Positions 22,992 through 32,775 of a stretch of 64,000 nt of DNA are shown here, piece after piece. Position numbers and translations under genes: made by a program. The stretch is from Neodiprion pinetum (Eukaryota > Arthropoda > Insecta > Hymenoptera > Diprionidae). Where the stretch lies: the NCBI RefSeq assembly GCF_021155775.2, contig NC_060235.2:41512701-41576700 (forward strand), in the 5' to 3' direction. Numbering within the stretch: position 1 is the stretch's first letter; each line of letters begins with the position of its first letter. The notes beneath the pieces are model-generated. The model did no database searches and had not been told where the DNA came from. It was given only the letters and a program-made list of their open reading frames with translations.

Positions 22992-24845
22992 TGTAACCCT
23001 CCCTTAAGGGGCAATACTTTTGCTCTGTAGGTAAAAATACTTTGCCAACTGATACGTATCTGCAATATGCGTAGCAACGAATTGCGCGAGTAAGTCTCGA
23101 TTGGTTATAGCTGGACACAATTTCACCGGAGCAAAAGATACGTCGTATAATTGGAGGTGTGAATATCTAAAGCGACATTAATCATCGGATTTACACACCT
23201 TTGCGCAGCGCGGCAGTCAGTGTAAAACGTGTAAATTTCACGACTCGATAAGAGGTCAATGGACAATTTCGCGAACTATTAGCGCATTTTTTTTTTTTTC
23301 ACCATTCTCCCGTTTTCGTTTCGCTCATTTGGTATTCTGTAATTAAGATGAATTTACATACGCATATGTGAAATTTATCACGAAGTGCGATCAAAAAAGC
23401 AGCTGTTATCGATTCCGGTTTAATTTATTCGGTTTACTGACGGCATACACGAGGCATTAAAAATTGCTAACATTGATTTAATCGAGCGGCTTCTGGCGTA
23501 TTGAAAAAATGCAGAAAAAAATCAATCCCAAGACCAAAAATATTCGTGATTGATTTTCATTCGTCCCCCCGACGATCCTCGGCAATTTTCATCCCCTGCA
23601 AATACGCGTTACACCTACCAAACAAATAGCCTGGTCTCAAGCCAGGCTTTACCTACATATAATCCGTTAACGGTCGGCGAAGTCAGAAGCGTCGAAACGA
23701 CGTCGATGACGTAGACGACGTCAAGCTGGTCTAGATCGAACTGGTGTAAGGTTATGTTATAGGCACAAGAAGCACACCGTGCGGCACAAACGCAAACGCA
23801 CAAACATCATCGCACAGACAGTGTTCTGTGTACAGTTTTGCAAACACGCGATCTGATAAATCCCCAGCTGTAGGTACTGTTAGCACATAGACATGTGCCT
23901 GTGTCTCTTCATATATATATACATACACATAAACTGCGGCACCCATACAACGAAACGTGAAACGAAACGGCGAAGTAAACCGTCTTCTCGCCTTGAGTTA
24001 AGGGTCCCTTCCTACCGCCAAACATATATCAGCCGTTCTCCAACCTTTGATACCTAAAAGAGTTGGAATGATGCAAAAAAGAAATAAACCGAAAACAGCA
24101 GACAGGCGCCTCTAAATCGTGAATTTTAACTCCTCTTCAACCACGCCGCACGTATACATGCCAGTTGCGTATAATAGAAACAGGGGAGATCGAATATTTT
24201 TGTTTGCACTAAATTAACATCCATTTTATACCTTACTTTTTTCCACGCCGTTCACGATGACAGAGTCAATCGTGTTGAATCATACCTGCAGCGATTTTAC
24301 CCGTAGAAATTCAAAGTAATTCGTTCTCGTTGCTTCATCCGCCATATTTAATCGGTGGCTGATTGGTTTTGCTCACCGATCATTACACTAACCGAATGAC
24401 TGATCAGCGACGATGAAATCGACACCAGCGCTTCAATAACTCAAATAGAACTAGCGAATCACGTTGCTCACTGTGTGTGTCATGGCGTTCAAGTGGCAGA
24501 ACCATGTGACTAAATCTGTTTCTGATAGACCATCACCCACGTGACCGGTTAGTTTAACTTCAGGTATTGGAGCGCCAGTGTCGGTTTTTCGGCATAAGCC
24601 GCCATGTGCTGGAAGCATCGGAGTCAGCCATGGATTCAGTGCATAGATCAGTGGATTTATTGGTATGTCCGTACTTACAACGATGCATACATGTGGGTAA
24701 TGTTATATATATATATATACAGTATAACGCGTCGGGCGTAATATAATAACCAAGGCGTATGAAGATAGCAAGATAGTAGGGTTAGGTTAGGTACCTATAC
24801 ATGTAGCTTTCGATCCTACGATGGCACAGAGGTGTAGGTACCTAC
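22992..24845. other. Unique sequence, no gene recognised
   Basis: Contains a T-run at 23288-23300 and a cluster of GACGTC/TGACGTA words at 23699-23722. A (TA)n tract lies at 24703-24719, and two adjacent GTTAGG units lie near 24780. Short frames are unrecognisable. Confidence 0.4.
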
Positions 24846-25019
24846 ATGTCGGCGAGGGCGCCGAGGAGTCAGGATGGCGAGGCGGAGCTAGCCGACCAGG
24901 ACGGATGGTCACGCGACCATATCCTTGACGCAACAAGCAACCAACCTGGGCTCTGCAGGCTGATCGTGAAACACCGTCGTACGCAGACTGCCGACGCAGA
25001 ACAACTGCCTGGCTCTTCG
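24846..25019 (+). CDS. Possible 5' coding exon, unknown product (speculative)
   Basis: A 58-codon open segment starting at an ATG. It lies in a short GC-rich patch and ends exactly before a donor-like TCG|GTATGT. The predicted peptide starts MSARAPRSQDGEAELADQDG and is acidic/polar without a domain I recognise. The start context (CTACATGT) is unremarkable. The frame continues only seven codons past the donor. No downstream exon is identified, so this may equally be chance or a non-coding transcript exon. Confidence 0.15.
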
Positions 25020-25267
25020 GTATGTATTATCATAATTTCATAATTAGCTCGTTCTCGGGCCTCTCTATCCTAACCCCAGCTCAACGCGTTTCGAACGGCA
25101 TAAACGAGACTGACACGCCACAACGCACAGTGTTTGAATTTTAGACGAGGCTCGCCGTGTCCTTTCCCCATGAATGTAACGGATTGATACTGCTTTCATC
25201 GTTTTTAAATGACAAATCATCGCTAACTGGTTGAACATCAGACCATGGGACGTTCACATGATCATTC
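25020..25267. other. Unique sequence, nothing recognised
   Basis: Short spacer between the possible exon and the tandem duplication. No signal seen. Confidence 0.4.
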
Positions 25268-25545
25268 AAAGGGACTTCGTGTACTCGGATAAGCTTCTAA
25301 CGACTTTGCGTGAGTTACGTTGGATCGATGAATTCAGTTGAATAAACGGAATCCAGTAATTGCATGCCTGCAAGACAGTTCCAATGACTTTACTATGACT
25401 TTACGCAAAGGGAGTTCATGAACTCAAATAAGCTTCTAGTGACTTTGCGTGAGTTCCATTGCTGCGATGACTTGAGTTAAGTCAAAGGAATTCCGTAACC
25501 CCATGCCTGCAATTCCAATGGCTTCACTATGACTTCAACTGACTT
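25268..25545 (+). repeat. Tandem dimer, ~139-bp unit
   Basis: Unit 1 (25268-25406) and unit 2 (25407-25545) share 'aaagggacttc/aaagggagttc', 'ataagcttctaacgactttg/ataagcttctagtgactttg', 'cgtgagtt', 'gatgaattcagttga / gatgacttgagttaa', 'catgcctgcaa', 'ttccaatg' and 'ttcactatgactt'. A local duplication with about 20 percent visible divergence. No coding signal. Confidence 0.75.
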
Positions 25546-27166
25546 GGACAACAAATTCAAAGTCTGATTTCTTGCTCTTATTACCAAGTCTATTAATTGT
25601 CATTTTAGTATGATTTGACGACCCGAACTTGACAAAGATAACGATGGTTGATTGAAGGAGCAGGAGAAAACAAAGACGAGGAAAATGAATGAGCGACGAT
25701 CAAGTAGAAGATCGCAAAGGACTGTAATGAAGATAGACAATAAGAGGCGAGTAGCTAGGAAGGGAATCCTTGAAATCGTTTTGAGATGACGAATTCTTAT
25801 TACGCTCTGGTTTAAGGACCTCCGGGCGAGTGGTCATTAAATTTTAAGGTCCCAGGAGCCACTGTACGAGGCTGAAGAGATCTATTTGGGGCGGAGGATT
25901 GTCTGAAACTTAAGGACACGTCCACGGTACCGTTTGTGAGGGAGCGTTTGCTGCAGCAGAGACAAGAAGGCCAAACGCTGAGAAAAATAACTGAACCCCT
26001 CGCACGATTCATCTCTCTGAGCTATCAGTTTTCTATCTGGTTCTTCTAGGCGGGCATCAGTTATCCCCGACGCCGGAGAGCTGAGAGAAGAAGAATCCTT
26101 ATACCAGTCCTGCTAGATATACGACGGCAGATACACTGCGCCCCGTATGCTTTATACCTGTATAGTTCTCCCGAAACTAACTTCACGGTGTTTCGTTTCC
26201 ACTCTCCGTCCACGCTACGTAGTTCAAGCTTTACGGTAACTTTGAATTTGGAATCGAATATCCCCAAAGTCATATAGGATATCAAATTTTGGACTCGATA
26301 ACTTGCTTGTTATTGAAATTCAAAACTTGATTCTTTTGATCTTGTGGGATTCTGTACAGTTGATTGGAAACCAACGTGTAACTTCGAATGTTGTGCAAAG
26401 ATATTTATTTACAATAAGCAGATACAATTCTTTACCGCAAGTCGATTATAACGTCGCAACATTTCGTCAGGGAAGCATGAATTTTGCTGAAAAAAAAAAA
26501 AAATAAAAAAAACAAACAATGTTCCAATTCCTTTCCTCGTGAAGTAAATCATCGATGTGATAAAAATAAATTACGGTTATACGTATCTAAAACTGCCGCT
26601 ATAATTTAACCATACGACAGTTTGAAACGATCGAGAAAACGAGGGGAAGTAAAAAAAACGAATTGAATAAATAAATTCGAGTGAAAAAAACACGCAAAGT
26701 CGCATGATTCGTTGGGTGCACGCACAATGCTGTTCCAATAGTTGGACAGAGGCATTTTTGTATTGGCTCGTATACACCGAATACTGCAAGCTGGATATAT
26801 GTTATACATATACCTACCTTCAGACACGATGTTATACGTATAAAAGTATCGAACTATTGGCCGGTATTTCCATTAGTTTTATCTCACAGCTCGCATCTAA
26901 AGTATTTGTTGGACACCGTGTCCCACGCTACGTAGCCACACGCAGGCTAATAAGTACCAACTCGACAATAGTCAGTGTCGTTGTTATTATTATTCTTACT
27001 TCCATTTTAACCGACGTTATTGTCAGGCATATTCAATTCCGGCTTTGTTCAAACGCGCTGAAACGAATGGATTACGTGCACTTTTTTTTTTAGGTAAACC
27101 ATGGTTAATTTTGATTTGTGTTATCACGAATTTAACTGGAAAACTCTTTCTTCATCCCTGTTACAG
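25546..27166. other. Unique sequence, no gene recognised
   Basis: A-run at 26490-26516. A 129-codon plus frame (26704-27093) overlaps minus-strand frames and has no recognisable domain; it ends in a T-run. The segment ends in a strong pyrimidine tract and CAG at 27147-27166, described with the next feature. Confidence 0.4.
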
Positions 27167-27295
27167 GTAAAAGAGCACTCGGTTGAACTCCAGCTTCACC
27201 CTGATCTCTGCGGCGCTACGAGGGAGGAAGAGACGGAGAACGGAGGAGGATATCTTTGCCTCTCTGGAGCGAGTGGAGCCGGCTCATTTAAATAA
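27167..27295 (+). CDS. Possible 3' exon or recursive splice point (speculative)
   Basis: A good splice acceptor (tract 'ctctttcttcatccctgtta' then CAG at 27164-27166) precedes an open segment of 42 codons ending at a TAA at 27293. The segment has Glu-, Gly- and Ser-rich composition and no domain I recognise. The acceptor is immediately followed by GTAAAA. The junction therefore also resembles a zero-length recursive splice site, as known from very long insect introns, although the donor half is not the ideal GTAAGT. Confidence 0.15.
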   Translation, partial: VKEHSVELQLHPDLCGATREEETENGGGYLCLSGASGAGSFK

Positions 27296-30200
27296 TAACG
27301 CTGGTGACTATTCAGGTTAAAAGTCTCAGGTAGCTACCGCGATGGGCCGTACATGGCAGAGACAAGATTAGATAAAGAACCCTCTGCCCGAGCTGCCGAC
27401 CGGAGGCTACTTCTATTCGTGTCACTTTTAAATGGTACTTCACTGCTTATTCAAATTAGAGCCATGCATGTAACGTAGATTATGCACACGTATACATGTG
27501 AATAAAAATGTATATACCGTGTTTCGAATCGAACCTGCAGATGCGCCGCGTATACAATTGTAGAATAGCATTTATATACTCACTCATCCCAGATATATAT
27601 ATATAAATAAATAAATAAATACATCGGATACTCCGCGAATTACAATACAATAAGGAGTCCAGGATTCGGTAGGATCGATCCTCACAACAAACTCCACTTG
27701 GATTCGAAAAATTTCTACCAAATAAGACGCGTCGGGAACAAAATTTATGTGGATCGAAAGTCCGAAAAAATCGAGAAACAAAACTTTTGAAAAAATTGCC
27801 AATAGTGTCGTCTTTGCCAACGATTATATGAATGATAAATATGAATGAAACAATTTCACGTCATACTATGTAATAGAAGTGAATCTGAGAAAATTGTTCG
27901 AATAATACAAGAAATTAGATTTAGATATGGCGTGTTAATCGAGGTTTCGTTCAAAGATGTACTAACCGTGTAATCCAGTCAGTACTTGAAACGATATTCT
28001 CTTGAAACTGATTTTTTTTTGATCCATCAATTTCAGTCACAATATCATAATTATTGATGCAGCGATTGATTGATTAGGTCCAAAATGAGTCCTAGTTCAT
28101 TAAAATCGGTCAAACCATGTGACTTTTTTGTTGTAAAAATGATTCGGTACTGGGATCTCTTCAAAGTCATCAATAATTGTTCTGTAGTAGCTGAAATTTG
28201 TCGTTTTTCAGTTTGTTTCCGTTTCAACGACATTCAATCCAATTAACTTGAGTCGCACTTCCAACTTTCATTATACCATATTCTATCTTTACAGGTCTTC
28301 ATCTGTACCTACTACATTTCTTGCAACATCCTGAACAATGTGGATTGATTGTTAAATTTAATTAAAAAAAAAAAAAAATGGCAATTTCGCCCGACTTCAA
28401 TCATCTTTTCTTCGGAATATCAATAAAGACAGGAGAATTTCGTATCGTGTAGCTAACTTTGGTTCGTTTCAATCGTAATAAAGCAATTATAAATTAACAT
28501 AGACAACACTCGTAAGCTTTCCGACGGCCTTAGGCACGCACATCGGTCGGTATCAGATACGAATGCATGCAACTCTTGCTCTGCCCGAGCTTTCCTCGAG
28601 CTCTTAGGCAACGCAAGAAGGAACTCTGCGGCCCGACAAGTGTATAAAGTTTCACCCCGTATCGTTGGAGACGTTGTACGTACTCATACGTGGGTTGGGA
28701 AACGCGAAATATTAGGCTCAAAGTTTTTTTTTTTTTTTCTCTCTTTTTACACCGTACTTTATGTTATTGTACCAACGAGAGTTACGAAGTTTAATATAAT
28801 CGTGAGTGCGCAGCGGCTGCGGATTGTGATTCTAAGACGTGGCCGTGGTGGCGAAATCATTTCGTAAATACGCCTCGCGATTTCACGGATCGGGATTTTC
28901 GGCACGCGTTTTACACGTCTTACGTACATATATTGTATACATTCTTCTCTCATTGCCCCAGAAATTCGAGGTAACGAGAATTTAATTGTGATGTACGATT
29001 GTAACGTTTCGCGATGAGTGTATGAATTGCGCATTTTCTGCATACCTACCGTGGGCCACGCAATCGTACTTTTTGCTCGCATCGTAAGAAAACTACAAAA
29101 GAAGCCTCTGTTTATTCCTCGACACGACGGTCAGATTTAAGAATAAACTTTGGTAAACTTAGTTGAATGGGAATTTTATCCTTTATTGGTACATTATTCG
29201 GCTTTATAGAATTTATAAATCTGTAGGACATCCTAAAGCCTCTTTATCGTAAAATTTTTGCTTCCGATTCACGCATATTTCTTATGAAAATTTGAACGAA
29301 TACATGTTCACTTGTTGCAATACCTTGAATCATCACGATCTACAGGACGTAGACTCCTTCCTTCTTTTTCTCGTCTTTTAACAAGTATTTTCCCAAGTCG
29401 TCCGTACAAGTGTTTATTTTTTCAATTATCGACAAATTTTTCGTCTCCCATCAGATCGACGATCTGGTCCGAAGGTTGACGACCTTAAAAAAAAGAAACA
29501 TTCCAAAGCGCGAATTTCCTCTTCTCGTAATCGGATTCGTGACCGAACCACCTCTCAACACCTCGTAAACTCGTAAAAGACAATCGGAAATCGTTTTCAA
29601 GGTCGACGTTGTCGTCGGTTCGATTGACTCGTAAAAGTCTCGATTTCGCAGCTGCGGCTACGAGAGGATCGTTTGGTCAAAGCCGCGAGATCCCTGAATG
29701 GCGAGTAAGGAACTCTCGGTGCTAAAGAGCCAATCGACGCCCAGGCCGCATGCGTATATACGAGGACGAGAACCGACCGGATTGCTTGAATTATGGATGC
29801 TCAGCTCCCTTTGTCGGCGAGGCTTTACGTCGATGCGTAAGCTGTGGGCGTGTGCGTGCTCACGCTGCCTGAAACTCGCGATCACACGCGACTGATAATT
29901 CGTGCGGCGTTGAGGTCTCGTCCCGTGTATACAAAAAAATCACGGGGTCCCCTCCCCCTCATCCTTCCTGCGACGTCCTCATCTTGTTTCACACTCTCCG
30001 CGTGGTTGCGGTTGCGGTCCTCGTGTCACCCCCTCGACGTCGGTGATCAGGGTTAACCAAGGTGCGACTTGGAGGTTCCATTATAATTTTGTGGAGAAGC
30101 CGTTTTGCGGTGAAGCTTGAGCAAACCTTCGAGAAAATGGACTGTTTAGAAGGCGATCGTTAGCAGGTTTCCGAACACTTTTTAAAAGACGATTCGAATC

Positions 30201-30600
30201 TTGATAAGTATCGATCTGTCACGATAAACACGTTTTTGGCAATTGTTTTACCGCTTGTTTTTTTGCTAAAGAAAGTGATGAAAGTCTCAAACAAAGCTCG
30301 AAATTTAACTAAAGATTCAAGCTTCGTTTTGTGTTGTTTTTTTTTTTTTTTTTTTTTTTAATACTCTAGCACGTACCGTTCACGAGTTACAGCCTTTCAA
30401 AATCACGGAAACATTCACGAAAGCATTTAGTAACGTGACGCATGTTTTTTTTTTTTTTTTTTTAAAAAACACATGCCGATTTTTCACGCGAAATAATTTG
30501 GCAACGGGACATGATAGAGAGTTCAGACAAGGTTTAAAATTCAATTCAGAATTTAGGCTACATTCTCAGCTTTATATCAAAATTTTCGACTACTGATATG
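27296..30600. other. Unique sequence, no gene recognised
   Basis: Includes a TA/TAAA microsatellite at 27592-27621 and homopolymer runs at 28011-28020, 28365-28379 and 28724-28739. Long T-runs lie at about 30336-30359 and 30446-30463. Short overlapping frames at 29658-30056 in a GC-richer patch are not recognisable. No repeat relative found. Confidence 0.4.
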
Positions 30601-30995
30601 CTGGGACAATCTCTTGAAACTTGAAAATCAACCGAGCATGCGCCAAATAATTAAATCTCATTGGTCGGCGAAATCTTCCCGCAGCGATATTTTTGTCCGC
30701 GATGCAGGCAGGCCAACCTACGCAAAATGTCTACGTTTGAATTTTCAAAGAGCATAAGCAGTAAATTCCGACGGTTCTTTGAAGAATCAACTTTCCGAGC
30801 CGATAACAAATGCTTTCCGAACCTTGCCGAGTCGCTACCTCAATTATTTGAGATTCTAACCTCGAAAATTCGTATGAACCACATCGCAGGCAGAAACAGT
30901 TTGACAGCTGAAACTCGGATTGCCCAGCCTGCGCGAACAGCCGATAAAACTCGCGCATGCGCGGTTGATTTTCAAATTTCAAGAGATTGTCCCGG
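30601..30995. mobile_element. MITE family D, copy D1, with TATG flanks
   Basis: A 395-bp element with near-perfect terminal inverted repeats. The left 34 bases (30601-30634) match the complement of 30962-30995 at 32 of 34 positions. Ends are CYGGGACAATCTCTTGAAA, continuing inward into 'aaaatcaacc' and a CATGCGC/GCGCATGCGC block. It is flanked by TATG on both sides (30597-30600 and 30996-30999), a candidate 4-bp target duplication; a TA duplication with uneven ends is the alternative. Subterminal words 'cattggtcg' and 'cccagcctgcgcgaa' recur in D2. The frames inside (119 plus, 92 minus) do not look like transposase. Confidence 0.85.
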
Positions 30996-32405
30996 TATGA
31001 TAAATACATGTTTTTATTAATTAAGACTGATCAATTTGCCAATAGCCAAAAAGTGGCAGACTTCTCACATCTAATATGAATTTTGAGTAAAAAATATAGG
31101 TACAAGAAAAATAACGTTGAAGATATGACGTAAGAATTTGACAAAATGTTTTTAACACTGCTGTTGCAGGCGATGAAGCGATCGGGCAAGAGAAAAAAAA
31201 ATTTGCACATTATAATATAATCAGCTGGTATCATAATTGAGACGTCTGAGGGAGTAATAGAGTTTGACAGTTAATCGTTTCAGACGTAATAAATCCGGTG
31301 GTGTAAATACGTGTGTGTATAATTCATTGGCGAATGAATATTACTAATGGTGAACAATGGTTAAAATGGTGGCAGCATCGCTACGGCATGGAAAACAGTA
31401 ATGAAAAGATTTAAACAAAGAGACGCGGAGCGGCGAGTGAGGCGAGGTAGTTAAGAATTGATTACGTTCCTAATTACCAAATAGATTAGCATAAATTTCC
31501 ATAAAATATAAGCACAATAAAACCGAGCGTAAACAGTCGAATTAGAAATTGAAAATAACAATGCAGCGTTGCTGTGTTCTCCATGCTCTCGACTCTGTAA
31601 AGGTACGATGGTTATAACGAACCGTTTCCTCGTCCGTTTATGCACGTTCACTGATTTCTTGAGGCCTGAACAACCGCACGGCTCACGGCTAATTACAGTT
31701 CCTACGGAAAAACCAAGCGACACGTGAAAACGAACGAACAAACATTTTCACTCAACAATTCATTCCGTCGATTTTATCGCGCTTTGTACGTTTATTATTT
31801 ACCAACATATCGTAATTTCTTACGATCGATCAAATTAATCCACTTCTCCTCGCTTTCGGCTTGCTTGATACCGATCGGTATTATAATCGTTTGAAATTAA
31901 GTTCGGCATGCAAGCTGCCAGCGAGAGCGACACTCTTCTCTTTTCCTCTCAGACTTCGTTGTTTATTTCCTATAAACGAAGAGGAATTAAATCGAATTAG
32001 TACAAACTTTCGGCAATGATTTACCGCGTTGCGTTTTACGGTTCCTCACCTCCTGCCGACGGCATCCCGTCCCAGGGTTAATAAATCAACGAGTGTGGCG
32101 CCTTGACGCACCCTTGCATCAAGAATTCCCAGAATCACGTCCTGCCGGATGTCCTCTCACCTTCGAAGGCCAATCAAGGAACGAAATCTCGCTTCCATCG
32201 TCAGCGTGCACAGTCGTCGGTATAAGATATGGTAGCGACACAGCCACCCATTAACCTCGCTCAAGACGAAGAATCATGCGCTGAATATTTCTGCTCTGAA
32301 GTTAGCGCAGCATCGCTTGCAGGATAGATTCTGTCGATTCCTGAGCATAGTTTTTGGAAACAATGTGATCGGGGATCAGGGACAAAATCTACATCGATTC
32401 GTTAG
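30996..32405. other. Unique sequence, no gene recognised
   Basis: AT-rich sequence with a few short frames, none recognisable. A TATA-like GGTATAAGATATGG lies near 32219 in a slightly GC-richer part. Confidence 0.4.
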
Positions 32406-32775
32406 CCACTGAGATAAACGGTGAAATTTAGCGAATGCGCATGCGCAAAATAGTTGAACTCTATTGGTCGACCAGACCGTGCAAGTCAGGAGAGCCAACT
32501 TATTCAACACAGGGCATGAAACATTAAGCGAATTGAATTACGCTGGTATCACGACTAGCAACAGTCATCAACCATTAGTCGGATAGCAATAAAAGTGTGC
32601 CAAGTCTTTGCAAAACACAGCTTTTTTCAACTATTTGATCACTGCTTAACCCAAAGAACTTCGCATCGTTTACATAACCTCCATAAGCCGAGTTTGAGGT
32701 GGCCAGCCTGCACGAAAATTCGAAAAATCTCGCGCATGCGCATTCGAAGTGTCAATCCGTCAAGTTGAGTTTCAG
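32406..32775. mobile_element. MITE family D, diverged copy D2
   Basis: About 0.36 kb with inverted ends. GCGAATGCGCATGCGC at 32431-32446 pairs with GCGCATGCGCATTCG at 32732-32746, and pairing continues outward more weakly (ACGG-TGA-A-TT). The inside edges match D1: 'caaaatagttgaactctattggtcg' resembles D1 'caaataattaaatctcattggtcg', and 'gccagcctgcacgaa' resembles 'cccagcctgcgcgaa'. The outer boundary is uncertain because the terminal 20-30 bp have decayed. No coding capacity. Confidence 0.65.

Noticed and set aside
24779..24793. Insect telomeric TTAGG repeat
   Set aside because: Only two adjacent GTTAGG units followed by GTACCTA, a word common in this DNA. Not an array.
30661..31020. 119-codon frame inside MITE D1 as a transposase
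   Set aside because: It is contained almost wholly in a 395-bp element, lacks any DDE/D-like or zinc-finger pattern and overlaps a minus-strand frame of similar length.
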